The notes: generated by a model from the sequence alone, not told the origin. 64,000 bases of DNA from a bacterium (GCA_017941035.1 JAGAXG010000015.1:1-64000), one strand, 5' to 3'. Shown: positions 33,760 through 42,963, counted from the stretch's first letter. Translations and numbers: made by a program.

Positions 33760-35454
33760 ATGACGGTACAAAATCCGAAATTAAATAAAGCTCAAATACT
33801 TACCGCAAAAGGAATAGATTTAATATTAAAAAAAGATTATAAAAATGCGCGGGAAGAAGTTTTAAATGCGTATAATTTATATAAAGAGGATAATAATAAA
33901 GAAGGAATATCTATTTGTTTAAGTTTAATTGCCTTTCTTGATTATTCTCAATTTGAATCAGATTCAGATTTGTCAATACTTGAAGATGGAAGTTTTATGG
34001 CTTCTACAGTAACATCACATCTTATTTCTGAGCTTGTAAAGGGTAATATAAATTTTTCTCAAGGAAATAAGGAAGTTGCATTGATTCATTATAATAATGC
34101 ATTAAAACTATCTTCGCAAGAAGATAAATATAATTTATCAAATGACATAAATACTCGTATTAAACAGCTTCAGAACGGAATGGACTATTCGCTTCCGACT
34201 CAAAGTGATCCTTTAGTTTCTCTGGTGAAAATAAGCCGTTCTATTACTGCATTGACTGATATAGATGAATTATTAAGAGTTATAGCTGAAGAAACAAAAA
34301 ATGCTATGCATGCAGATCGTTGTACAGTTTTTTTGTGGGATAAGGATTCAAACGAATTATGGTCAAAAGTAGCTTTAGGTGTCGATGAAAATAAAGAGAT
34401 AAGATTTCCGGCAGATAAAGGATTGGCTGGTTATGTTGTTCAAACCGGTGAAACACTTAATATTACAGATGCATACTCTGATTCAAGATTTAATCCGGAA
34501 GTCGATACAAAAACAGGATATAGAACAAAAACAATTTTATGTATGCCTATTTTAAACAATAATGGTGAAATTATTGGTGCTTTTCAGGTTTTAAATAAAA
34601 TTGATGGAATTTTCACAAAAAATGATGAAGATCTACTTATCGCAATTGGCGGGAGCGCAAGTATTGCTTTAGAAAATGCTCAATTGTTTGACAGGCAATT
34701 GCAGATGTATCATGAACAAAAATTATTATTTGAAAGTTTTATTGACACATTAGCTACTTCTATTGATGCGAGGGATAGAATTACAGCAGGTCATTCTTTG
34801 AGAGTGCGCATGTACTCAGGGCTAATTGCTGAGGAATTGGGTATGAATTCTAAGGATAAAGCCCTTCTTGAAAAAGCTGCAACATTACATGATATAGGCA
34901 AAATCGGAATAAGAGATTCTGTTTTGCAAAAAGAGGGTAAATTAACAGAAGAAGAATATAAGCATATTCAAGAACATGTTCGAATTACGCATAATATTTT
35001 AAACAAGATTTATATGTCTCCTGATTTTAGGATTATTACCGAGATGGCTTCATCGCATCATGAAAAATGGGACGGTTCGGGTTATTACAGACATTTGAAG
35101 GGTTCAGAAATTACTTTAGGCGGAAGGATTTTAGCTGTTGCAGATGTTTTTGATGCTATTACTTCAAAACGTCATTATCGTGATAAAATGCCTATAAAAA
35201 ATGTATTAAATATAATAACTGAAGGTGCAGGTTCTCATTTTGACCCTGAACTTGTTGAAGTATTTATGTCTATACCGGTAAATAAAATTGTTAAAGTATT
35301 TTTGGCAGAGTTCCATCGTCAAATTAAACCGGAAGACGAAGAAGTTTTGAAAAATTATAATTTGAAAGACATACATAAATTTGTATTATCTGAACAGCAA
35401 AATGATATCGCAGATTTGTTTAATAAATATTATTTGGAGGATATACAGGCATGA
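33760..35454 (+). CDS. GAF/HD-GYP-domain protein, probable cyclic-di-GMP phosphodiesterase
   Basis: The 564-residue protein has TPR-like helices (1-140), a GAF sensor domain (about 155-312, ending ASIALENAQLF) and an HD-GYP domain (about 335-500). HD-GYP motifs seen are AGHSLRVRMYSG, LHDIGKIGI (His377, Asp378), HIQEH, HHEKWDGSGYY (His433, His434) and DVFDAITSKRHYR. The hallmark GYP is changed to GYY (Tyr443), which may alter substrate use. The family cleaves c-di-GMP (or cGAMP) and controls motility and surface attachment. The stop overlaps the next gene (ATGA), so it forms an operon with a TPR protein and a response regulator. Confidence 0.87.
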   Translation: MTVQNPKLNKAQILTAKGIDLILKKDYKNAREEVLNAYNLYKEDNNKEGISICLSLIAFLDYSQFESDSDLSILEDGSFMASTVTSHLISELVKGNINFSQGNKEVALIHYNNALKLSSQEDKYNLSNDINTRIKQLQNGMDYSLPTQSDPLVSLVKISRSITALTDIDELLRVIAEETKNAMHADRCTVFLWDKDSNELWSKVALGVDENKEIRFPADKGLAGYVVQTGETLNITDAYSDSRFNPEVDTKTGYRTKTILCMPILNNNGEIIGAFQVLNKIDGIFTKNDEDLLIAIGGSASIALENAQLFDRQLQMYHEQKLLFESFIDTLATSIDARDRITAGHSLRVRMYSGLIAEELGMNSKDKALLEKAATLHDIGKIGIRDSVLQKEGKLTEEEYKHIQEHVRITHNILNKIYMSPDFRIITEMASSHHEKWDGSGYYRHLKGSEITLGGRILAVADVFDAITSKRHYRDKMPIKNVLNIITEGAGSHFDPELVEVFMSIPVNKIVKVFLAEFHRQIKPEDEEVLKNYNLKDIHKFVLSEQQNDIADLFNKYYLEDIQA

Positions 35455-36992
35455 AAAAATTTATAGCATTTTTATTGGCATTATCTTTTCCTTGCATGGC
35501 ATATTCTTTAGATTTTGGGAGTATTTCTCCGGTTGATCCATTGAATAATGATAATGTAAATTTTTATAGGCAGGAAATTAAATTGCCTTCATATAATATG
35601 AAGCGTGCATTGTTGAGTAAAAATGAGTTAAAAAATCAATATACAATTGCTATGGATAAATTTATTCAAAGTAACGTTCGTTCATCATATAGAGATTTTA
35701 GAGTTTTAATAGACAGTGTTTCTCCTAATGATTATGTGTATATGCGATTGTCTGACGAGATGGCTTCAATAGGTTTTTTCAATCTTTCTGAACTGGCGAT
35801 GTCGAAAATTCAAGATAGTGAAGTTTCATCATTATTGGAAGAAGATGTTAAAAATTTCTACTATCCTTCTGCTCATTTAACACAAAAAGATCAGTTTTAT
35901 CTCGCAGAAATGTATTCAAATATAATGTATAATGACCAGAGCAAAGAAGCGACATCTGAACTTTTAAAAAATTCTACTTTGCTTATGGAATCTGATTATG
36001 CTAACTATCTTGTTGCTTTAGGAAGTATGAAAAGCGGTAATATTGAGCAGGCAAAAGAGTATATAAATAAAGCTATTTCTAAGAATCAAAAAAATATAAA
36101 TTATAAGCGTATGAAGGCTGAAATTTTAGCATCCTCTGATAATCCTAAAGAAGCAATGAGTTGTTTTGATGAATTGAATACCAATGAAGTTAATACGGTT
36201 GTTTTTGATAAAGAACTACGTTCTTCTCAAGAATATATTCTTTATAAATCTTCTAAAAATGAATATTTAAAAAAATATCATTTAGCAAATTATTATTATA
36301 ATAAAGGGGAACTGAATAAATCTATGGGAGTTTTGCAAACTTCTATATCAGGGAAGAAAAATATCAATAAAGATGTATATGCTTTGACTGCTCAGGTATA
36401 TTATGACATGCAAGAATTCGAAAAAGCTCAGGATTATGCTTTAAAATCTCTTAATATAGATAAATCAAATTTTAGGGCGTTAATTATTATGGGGGATATC
36501 GCTTCAAGAAATAAGGATTATACTTGCGCACAAAATTATTATAAAAAAGCTTATTCTCACGATGAAAACTATGTTGCGTCAGTAAAACTTGCGAAAACTT
36601 ATCAAAAGTTAAATGAAATTCAAAAGGCAAAAGATATTTATTCAAAAATATTGAAAGTTTCTTCAAAAGTATATGAAGCTTATTATCAAATGGCTTTATA
36701 TGAAAAAGATAGAGAAATTTCTTATTTAAAAAAGGCGGTTGCGATAAATCCTAATTTTACAGACGGTTGGATAGATTTAGCCAGAGTGAAAATTTCATCT
36801 GAAGATTTTGAAAATGCGTCATTATTATTGAATATTGCGAAATATATTGACCCAAATAATTATAGATATTATTATTATTTTGGAAAAGTTCTGCAAAATA
36901 AAGGGTTGGTAGCTGAAGCTAATAAAAATTTTGAGCATAGTTTGGAGTTAAATCCTGATTTTAATTTAGCAAAAGAGGAATTAAGTATATGA
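35451..36992 (+). CDS. Exported TPR-repeat protein of the HD-GYP operon
   Basis: The 513-residue protein starts MKKFIAFLLALSFPCMAYSL, a signal peptide with likely cleavage near residue 20. The mature part contains about ten TPR units, clearest after residue 190 (MKSGNIEQAKEYINKAISKNQ, VYALTAQVYYDMQEFEKAQDYALKSLNID, YYYYFGKVLQNKGLVAEANKNFEHSLELNPD). Both ends overlap neighbouring genes by four bases (ATGA), so it is co-translated with the HD-GYP protein and the regulator. It is periplasmic while its partners are cytoplasmic, so it may belong to the process they control. Confidence 0.8.
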   Translation: MKKFIAFLLALSFPCMAYSLDFGSISPVDPLNNDNVNFYRQEIKLPSYNMKRALLSKNELKNQYTIAMDKFIQSNVRSSYRDFRVLIDSVSPNDYVYMRLSDEMASIGFFNLSELAMSKIQDSEVSSLLEEDVKNFYYPSAHLTQKDQFYLAEMYSNIMYNDQSKEATSELLKNSTLLMESDYANYLVALGSMKSGNIEQAKEYINKAISKNQKNINYKRMKAEILASSDNPKEAMSCFDELNTNEVNTVVFDKELRSSQEYILYKSSKNEYLKKYHLANYYYNKGELNKSMGVLQTSISGKKNINKDVYALTAQVYYDMQEFEKAQDYALKSLNIDKSNFRALIIMGDIASRNKDYTCAQNYYKKAYSHDENYVASVKLAKTYQKLNEIQKAKDIYSKILKVSSKVYEAYYQMALYEKDREISYLKKAVAINPNFTDGWIDLARVKISSEDFENASLLLNIAKYIDPNNYRYYYYFGKVLQNKGLVAEANKNFEHSLELNPDFNLAKEELSI

Positions 36993-37636
36993 AAAAAAAT
37001 CTATTAATTGTTGAAGATCATGAATTAACCAGATTTGGTTTAAAAACGGCTTTTGAAGATGTTGAATATATAGATAAAATTTTTGAAGCATCCTCAGGCG
37101 AGGATGCTATAGAGGTTTTTAAAAACAATGAAATAGGTTTGGTTATTATGGATTTGGGTCTGCCGAATATGAATGGTATTCAGGCCGCTGAAACAATTCA
37201 TTCTTTGAATAAAGATGCAAAAATTATTATGCTTACATCCCATAATGATGAAAAAGAAGTTTTAAACAGCTTGAGAGCAGGAGCTAGTGCTTATTGTTCA
37301 AAAGAAATAAATCTTCAGCGCCTTGTTCAAGTTGTTCAATCTGTATCAGAAGGTGCGGCATGGTTTGATCCGAGCATTGCAGATATAGTTTTAAATGCTA
37401 CTTTAAATACTACAGTTTCAGATAAAGATACAAATTACAAAAATTATGAATTAACTGCTCGTGAAGCACAGATATTAAAATTGATGACAGAAGGTTTTAG
37501 TAATATGGAAATTGCTCAACACCTTGTTATTAGTGTTAATACAACAAAAGCTCATGTAGCAAGCATTTTACAAAAATTAGAAGTTGATGATAGGCTTCAA
37601 GCTGCGTTGAAAGCTTTAAAATATCATATTGTGTGA
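36989..37636 (+). CDS. NarL/FixJ-type response regulator
   Basis: The 215-residue protein has a receiver domain (1-120) with phospho-acceptor Asp55 in VIMDLGLPNMNG, acidic pocket VEDHE, Thr in MLTSHND and Lys in YCSKEI. A LuxR-type helix-turn-helix follows (about 150-212): LTAREAQILKLMTEGFSNMEIAQHLVISVNTTKAHV. It should bind DNA after phosphorylation. No histidine kinase is adjacent; the only sensor-like neighbour is the GAF/HD-GYP protein two genes upstream. The start overlaps the TPR gene. Confidence 0.92.
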   Translation: MKKNLLIVEDHELTRFGLKTAFEDVEYIDKIFEASSGEDAIEVFKNNEIGLVIMDLGLPNMNGIQAAETIHSLNKDAKIIMLTSHNDEKEVLNSLRAGASAYCSKEINLQRLVQVVQSVSEGAAWFDPSIADIVLNATLNTTVSDKDTNYKNYELTAREAQILKLMTEGFSNMEIAQHLVISVNTTKAHVASILQKLEVDDRLQAALKALKYHIV

Positions 37637-37709
37637 TTTGCGACTTGACTATATTATTTAAAGATGTTTTTATAGATAATGCATATAATGTTATTTTAAG
37701 GAGAAACAG

Positions 37710-38249
37710 ATGTTAGATTATACAAAAGATGAATTATTGTCTTTAATAGAAAAGAATCCTGAAAAATTTAATGAATGGAAACAGGATAAAGAAGAAATTG
37801 ATTTAAGTGAAGTGGATTTTTCTAATATGGTATTGCGTGAAGTAGATTTTTCCGGGGCTGATTTAAATTCAAGTTCTTTTGCTGATAGTGAATTGTCTTT
37901 GATTAATTTTTCAGATACAGATTTAACTTCTGCGGATTTTACAAGGGCTAATATTGTGGAATGTGATTTTACGGATGCGCTTTTAACCGGTGCAGATTGC
38001 AGTTATGCTCAAATTACATACAGCAATTTTGCCGGAGCCGATATGGCAGGTTGCGTTCTTTCAGAAACAAATCTTGCAAATTCAGATTTAACTTCTGTAG
38101 AAAATTTGTCATCATCACGATTTGATGCTGATACTCAATGGCCGGATACGGATTTAATGCCTAATGATTTTGATTCGGAATGTGCAGATGATTTGTCTGC
38201 ATTAAAAGATGATGACGAAGCTCCTATTAGAAGTGATGGAGAGTATTAG
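37710..38249 (+). CDS. Pentapeptide-repeat protein
   Basis: The 179-residue protein has about 16 pentapeptide units of the A(D/N)LxX type between residues 28 and 130 (DLSEVDFSNMVLREVDFSGADLNSSSFADS, shown only in part as VDFSGADLNSSSFAD; later FTDALLTGADCS and FAGADMAGCVLS). Such repeats form a right-handed beta-helix. Some members protect gyrase, but many cyanobacterial-type ones have unknown roles. The last 45 residues are acidic and look disordered. AAGGAGAAACAG precedes the ATG. Confidence 0.85.
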   Translation: MLDYTKDELLSLIEKNPEKFNEWKQDKEEIDLSEVDFSNMVLREVDFSGADLNSSSFADSELSLINFSDTDLTSADFTRANIVECDFTDALLTGADCSYAQITYSNFAGADMAGCVLSETNLANSDLTSVENLSSSRFDADTQWPDTDLMPNDFDSECADDLSALKDDDEAPIRSDGEY

Positions 38250-38274
38250 ATTTTTTATAATATAACTCTGCATC

Positions 38275-38302
38275 TTGCGAAAAATAAAAACTAGTTTATA
38301 AT
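38275..38302 (+). promoter_or_regulatory. Promoter of pilin-like gene copy 3
   Basis: TTGCGA (38275-38280) and TATAAT (38297-38302) are 16 bases apart. The segment CTAGTTTATAATAAGAATA matches the copy 1 and copy 2 promoters, after which the leader diverges until the AAAGGAGACA ribosome binding site. Confidence 0.7.
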
Positions 38303-38350
38303 AAGAATATAAATATGCATAAGTAATTCAAATTGAAAGGAGACAGAATT

Positions 38351-39516
38351 ATGCTAAAAAGCAGGCACAGAGCCAATTTCGGGGGGGGGGGGCATTTTTA
38401 GCTAATCTCCTTGACAAAAAGAAGAATGCATTTACCTTAGCTGAAACTTTAATATCTTTGGCAATAATTGGTATAATTGCCGCAATTACCTTACCTTCTT
38501 TGATGACTACAATTTCTGATACTGTACGCAAAAATAAAGTGGCTGTATTTGAGCGAAAACTATCAAAAGGAACTGATTTATTGAATATTGATAACGGAAT
38601 TGGTCCTTATTATAATGATACGGAATCATTTGTAAAGAGATTATCTGAACATTTAAAGATAGTGACAATTTGTGGAAAAGATAATTTAGAAGATTGTTTG
38701 CCTTACGAAACAATACAACAAAATGATGCAGAACCTATTAAAGTCAAAAAAATAACAACAGCAAGTTTTTCCGGTATAGATACTGATTCATATTTGGATG
38801 TGGCAGGTTTTGTTTTGGCAGATGGAACTCCTATGATACTTGCATTTAAAAAGGATTGTCCTGTTTCTGATCCTGATTCTGTTGAATATGATGTGGTTGA
38901 AAAGAAGGCTAAATCAGAAAAAACGAATTGTATTGCCGGATTTTATGATTTAAATGGTTCTAAAGGGCCAAATAAATTTGGCAAAGATATAATTGGATTT
39001 AATTGAGTTAGTGGTTTAGGCGATTGGATGTCTTTTGCAGGTCTGAAGATAGGTACTCCTTTTATGCCTTCTAAAGGCTGGGATAAAGTAGATTATTGCA
39101 ATGGTGGGTCAAATTATGCATTAGGTAAAGCAGCAAAAGATGCAGGGATACAATATTGTTATTTATCAGCAGGGTATGCCGGTAATTTGGATTATTGGGC
39201 TGAAGCTATGTTTCAATGTAAAAAAGCCGGAGGACACCTTGCAACATTGGAAGATATAGGAAAAATTGCGTCATATTTATATGGTGCTAATATTGGTGCT
39301 ACTACTCGTTATCGTGGAAGTTTAAAGCAAGCGCGATTAAAAGATTCTCCATTTGTGGGCTTAGGTTCAGATTATTATGTGATATGGTCTAGCAGCGGGC
39401 AATCACAAAATAGTGTTGCCGGACGTACTTTTGGTTCACAGGTCGATAAAACAGACTCACATACTCTTACTCAGTATAACCGCAACATTAAATATATGGG
39501 CTTTTGTGTAAAATAA
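38351..39516 (+). pseudogene. Pilin-like surface protein copy 3, disrupted by poly-G frame and an in-frame TGA
   Basis: The ATG at 38351 (MLKSRHRANF) is followed by 12 G, which leaves the pilin frame offset; 13 G or 10 G would join them. The pilin frame then reads ANLLDKKKNA/FTLAETLISLAIIGIIAAIT and continues to a TGA at 39004-39006 (GFN, stop, VSGLGDWMSFAGLK). The matching place in copies 1 and 2 is read through (GLNSSHIGWLNFAGLK, FGSANLGWINFAGLK), so the TGA is a nonsense change. Downstream, the same frame continues with YWAEAMFQCKKAGGHLATLEDI and ends GFCVK at 39516. TGA is a normal stop elsewhere here. I read it as a decaying paralogue or sequence reservoir. Confidence 0.7.
38381..38392 (+). 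repeat. Poly-G tract of 12 in pilin-like copy 3
   Basis: An uninterrupted run of 12 G at the same place in the leader as the tracts of copies 1 and 2, but in a different frame relation to the pilin. One more G would restore the frame up to the later TGA. Confidence 0.9.
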
Positions 39517-39600
39517 TAAAAAATATATTTGTATAATTGAGCTTGACTTTTAACTGCCTTAGTTTCAGAATTTGTATAGATACAGAATTGTGAGGTTATA

Positions 39601-40353
39601 ATGATAAAAGTTGCGGTTTGCGGTGCAAATGGGAAAATGGGCAAAGAGGTTTGTAATGCGGTTTTAAATGACGGAAACACAAAGCTTGTTGCAAAGATAG
39701 ATTTATTAGGAAACGATACTTTTAGAACTATTGAAGATGCTAAAAATGCTTGTGATATAGATGTTTTAATTGATTTTACTCAGCCAAAATCCATTTTTGA
39801 AAATGCAAAATATTGTTTAAATAACGGAATTAAAATTGTAATAGGTACAACAGGACTTAGTGATGAACAAATAGAAGAATTAAAAAATTTATCATTTAAT
39901 AATAGTACAGGATGCTTGATAGCTCCTAATTTTTCGACAGGTGCTGTTTTGTTAATGATGTTTGCATCTCAAGCTTCTAAGTATTTTGACAATGCTGAAA
40001 TAATTGAACTTCACCACAATCAAAAGAAAGATGCTCCGTCAGGTACTGCAATAAAAACAGCATTAATGATGTCTAAAGCTAAAGAAAATTTTAAAAATGG
40101 TAACTGCCCTGAAACAGAAACCATAAAAGGATCAAGAGGAGGTACTTCATATTCTGATATTCAAATTCATTCTGTAAGATTACCGGGTTATATTGCATCT
40201 CAAGAAGTCCTTTTTGGTTCAGCAGGACAAGTGTTCAAGATCAGACATGATACGACTGATAGGAAATGTTATATGGATGGTGTTATGCTGGCTGTAAAAC
40301 ATGTTTTTGATAAAAATGATTTTGTATATGGGCTTGAAAATATAATGATTTAA
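39601..40353 (+). CDS. dapB: 4-hydroxy-tetrahydrodipicolinate reductase
   Basis: The 250-residue protein has the NAD(P)-binding motif VAVCGANGKMG at its N-terminus, IGTTGLS near 84-90, APNFSTGA, and the substrate-binding signature ELHHNQKKDAPSGTA. Length and motifs match DapB, which reduces the cyclic product of DapA in lysine and meso-diaminopimelate synthesis. DAP would serve the peptidoglycan handled by the PBP and the M14 peptidase later in the window. The start has GAGGTT upstream. No other dap gene is adjacent. Confidence 0.96.
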   Translation: MIKVAVCGANGKMGKEVCNAVLNDGNTKLVAKIDLLGNDTFRTIEDAKNACDIDVLIDFTQPKSIFENAKYCLNNGIKIVIGTTGLSDEQIEELKNLSFNNSTGCLIAPNFSTGAVLLMMFASQASKYFDNAEIIELHHNQKKDAPSGTAIKTALMMSKAKENFKNGNCPETETIKGSRGGTSYSDIQIHSVRLPGYIASQEVLFGSAGQVFKIRHDTTDRKCYMDGVMLAVKHVFDKNDFVYGLENIMI

Positions 40354-40373
40354 ATAATACAAAGCAAAAAAAA

Positions 40374-40475
40374 GACCTCTTTTATCGAGGTCAGGTTGGT
40401 TATTTTTGGTTATGTTATAGTATTATGTCAGTTTGCTGACAGTAGTGTTTACTGCTCAGCTTTGTATATAGGTTT
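40374..40475. other. Structured intergenic region, possible small RNA
   Basis: The 220-base gap between dapB and the next gene holds several hairpins. GACCTC (40374-40379) pairs with GAGGTC (40387-40392) and, on the minus strand, is followed by a run of eight T, so it looks like a leftward terminator although both flanking genes run rightward. Further right, GTCAG...CTGAC and GCTGACAGTA...TACTGCTCAGC overlap and could form alternative structures. A leftward small RNA ending at 40366 is a possibility. Confidence 0.35.
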
Positions 40476-40573
40476 CACTTCACGCCTTTATTAATTACTC
40501 TAAAGATTTGCTTTTGCCTGTTTTATCGAATTTATTTACAAAAATTAATATATTCCTGTATTATTATGTTGTA

Positions 40574-41002
40574 ATGTTTGATAAATTTAAAAGATTTATT
40601 CTATATAATATTTTTCATAAAAATTATATCCGTACAGGCAAGTGCAAAGGTTGTGGTCAGTGTTGTTCTCATATTTATGTCAAACATTTTAAACATGTTT
40701 TAAAGGATGAAAAAGAGTTTGAAAAATTGCAATTACTTTTTCGTTTTTATTCTGATCTAGAAATTATAGACAAAGATGAATTGGGTTTAATTTTTCGTTG
40801 TAAAAATCTTGATGAAGATACTAAACGTTGTAAAATTCACTTTTGGCGTCCACCGATTTGTAGAAGATATCCCCAAGAAGAACTTTTTTTGATGGGAGGA
40901 ACATTGTCGGATGATTGTGGATATAAAATGGAACCAATAGTTCCGTTTAAAGATGTATTAAATAAATTGGTGAAGAAAAATTCAAGAAAAATAATACGTT
41001 AA
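40574..41002 (+). CDS. YkgJ-family Cys-cluster protein
   Basis: The start is set at the ATG at 40574 (MFDKFKRFIL). The 142-residue protein has the zinc/iron-chelating cluster of the YkgJ family: TGKCKGCGQCCSHI (three closely spaced Cys plus one), then FRCKNLDEDTKRCKIHFWRPPICRRYPQEE and a later DDCGY. The conserved Cys count and the order C-x2-C-x2-CC, C, C-x(6-8)-C, C fit the family. These proteins bind metal but their function is not established. The N-terminal basic segment has no signal peptide. Confidence 0.78.
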   Translation: MFDKFKRFILYNIFHKNYIRTGKCKGCGQCCSHIYVKHFKHVLKDEKEFEKLQLLFRFYSDLEIIDKDELGLIFRCKNLDEDTKRCKIHFWRPPICRRYPQEELFLMGGTLSDDCGYKMEPIVPFKDVLNKLVKKNSRKIIR

Positions 41003-41057
41003 TACAATGAAAATGTAAAAAAATTTTTTCATAATTACAAAATATGGAGGTGTGATT

Positions 41058-41342
41058 ATGAAAAAAATATTATTATTTAGTGTATTAGCACTTATTACAA
41101 TAGGATTGCAAGCACATGGTGCATGTTTGATTGAAAATCTTAAACTAAAAAAAGATGCCGTATGCGGAGGTGCGGCGCCGGTAAAAAAGTCACAACAAAT
41201 TCTAAATCCTAATCAAACAGATAGTAAACAAGATTTAAGAGAAATGTATCAAATCCCTACAATGTCAACACCTGTAACGACAAAAGATGGTTTCCCAATG
41301 TTAAACCAGAATTGTATGTTTGGGGCTTGTTTCCCTAAGTAA
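41058..41342 (+). CDS. Small exported Cys-containing protein
   Basis: The start is the ATG at 41058 with GGAGG seven bases upstream; a GTG at 41052 is too close to it. The 94-residue product begins MKKILLFSVLALITIGLQAHGA, a signal peptide likely cleaved after AHGA. The mature part (about 72 residues) has four Cys (ACLIEN, AVCGG, QNCMFGACF), so one or two disulfides are likely. I do not recognise the family. It could be a substrate for the exported thioredoxin-like protein. Confidence 0.65.
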   Translation: MKKILLFSVLALITIGLQAHGACLIENLKLKKDAVCGGAAPVKKSQQILNPNQTDSKQDLREMYQIPTMSTPVTTKDGFPMLNQNCMFGACFPK

Positions 41343-41345
41343 AAA

Positions 41346-42722
41346 TTATCCTCTGTCAGCAATAGTTCTTGCTACATAAACGCCGGAAGCTGAAGCTTGT
41401 AAAAGACCTCTTGTTACACCTGCACCGTCGCCAATTGTAAAGAGGTTTTTTACTCCTTCTGTTTCCAGTTCGTTAGTTAATTTTACTCTTGCGGAGTAGA
41501 ATTTAACTTCTATACCGTAAAGTAATGTGTAGCGTGATGCTGTTCCTGGACAAAGTTTGTCTAAAGCTTTAAGCATTTCAATAATGCTTGTCATTTGTCT
41601 GTAAGGAATAACAAGGCTTAAATCCCCAGGAGTTGCACAGGTTAATGTCGGATTAATTACGCTGTTTTTAATTCTTTCAGGGGTTGAACGTCTTCCATCC
41701 AATAAGTCGCCAAATCTCTGAACTAAAATTCCGCCAGCTAACATATTAGCAAGTCTTGCTATGTGCTGACCATATTGAATCGGTTCTTTAAATGGTTCTG
41801 TGAATTTTTCACTAACCAAAAGCGCAAAGTTTGTATTTGGAGTTTTATAATTTGCATAACTGTGACCGTTTACAGTTGCAATCCCTGAATAATTTTCCTG
41901 AACAACTTCACCGTTTGGATTCATGCAGAATGTACGTACTTCATCCCCAAATGTAGGAGAATGATAAATTAATTTTGATTCATATAATTTTGAAGTTAAT
42001 GGTTCAAAAACAGGCGCAGGAAGCTCCACACGTACACCAACGTCAACTGCGTTATTGACCATTCCTATTTTGTGTTTCGCAAATTCCTGAGTTAACCAAT
42101 CAGCTCCTTCTCTGCCGGGAGCAATAATTGTGTATTCTGCGGAAATTACATCTCCATTATCAAGTTCAATACCTTTAACCTGCTCGCATTCAACTATCAG
42201 TGATTTAGCGGTTACGTTATTAAGTATTGTAATTCTTTCATCTAAATAATCCTGCATGTTTTTTAATACATCAAGGCTTCTTTCTGTGCCTAAATGTCTG
42301 ACAGGTGAGTGAACAAGTTTTAATTCTGCCAAAACTGCCTGATGCTCAAGTTCTTCAAACACTTTTCTGTCAGTACCAAAAACTTCTTCTGTAGCTCCGT
42401 ATTTTAAATATAAATCATCTGCATAACCGATTAAATCTTCCGCTTGTTTTCTAGTCATGTATTCAGCCAAATGTCCGCCAACATCGGGAGTTAAAGTTAA
42501 TTTACCGTCGGAAAAAGCACCTGCCCCGCCCCATCCGCAAAGAAGTCCGCACCTTTTACAGTTTACACATTTTGGTGAACCCTGACGTAAAGGGCATTTT
42601 CGAGTTTCAATACGCTGTCCTTTTTCTATCAAAACAACTTTCCACTCAGGTTTTAACTTCATAATTTCAAGAGCAGCAAAAATTCCTGCTGGTCCTGCAC
42701 CGATTATCGCAACATTATACAT
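41346..42722 (-). CDS. FAD-dependent dehydrogenase (COG2509-like)
   Basis: The 458-residue flavoprotein has the Rossmann motif VAIIGAGPAGIFAALE at the N-terminus, followed by VVLIEKG. A Cys-rich loop comes next (RKCPLRQGSPKCVNCKRCGLLCGWGGAGAFSDGKLTL), then IIAPGREGADWL, and near the end FTIGDGAGVTRGLLQASASGV, the second FAD-contact motif. These features match uncharacterised FAD-dependent dehydrogenases that resemble geranylgeranyl-reductase-like and aminoacetone-oxidase-like enzymes. The four Cys in the loop could bind an iron-sulfur cluster. The substrate is unknown. It is monocistronic and converges on the small exported protein. Confidence 0.8.
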   Translation of the reverse strand: MYNVAIIGAGPAGIFAALEIMKLKPEWKVVLIEKGQRIETRKCPLRQGSPKCVNCKRCGLLCGWGGAGAFSDGKLTLTPDVGGHLAEYMTRKQAEDLIGYADDLYLKYGATEEVFGTDRKVFEELEHQAVLAELKLVHSPVRHLGTERSLDVLKNMQDYLDERITILNNVTAKSLIVECEQVKGIELDNGDVISAEYTIIAPGREGADWLTQEFAKHKIGMVNNAVDVGVRVELPAPVFEPLTSKLYESKLIYHSPTFGDEVRTFCMNPNGEVVQENYSGIATVNGHSYANYKTPNTNFALLVSEKFTEPFKEPIQYGQHIARLANMLAGGILVQRFGDLLDGRRSTPERIKNSVINPTLTCATPGDLSLVIPYRQMTSIIEMLKALDKLCPGTASRYTLLYGIEVKFYSARVKLTNELETEGVKNLFTIGDGAGVTRGLLQASASGVYVARTIADRG

Positions 42723-42963
42723 CTTTTTCTTTCTCCCTTTATATTTGTGCCGGCGTCACAATGCTAATTCTGCTATTGTCCAAAGCCAACTAAGCTTAAC
42801 TTAAACAAGGTAAAATTTCAATAAGAGGTATACATAATTTAATATTATAAAATATTAAGAAATATTGCACTGCCTTTGAAAATCATGCAATTTTTCAATT
42901 AAAAATGTTTTTTAAATTACATAAGCAATTGTGTGCTTAAGTAAGAGAAACATGAGGTGATTT

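Noticed and set aside
39004-39006. Recoding of TGA (alternative genetic code or selenocysteine)
   Set aside because: TGA ends other intact genes in the window and only this disrupted paralogue contains it in frame.
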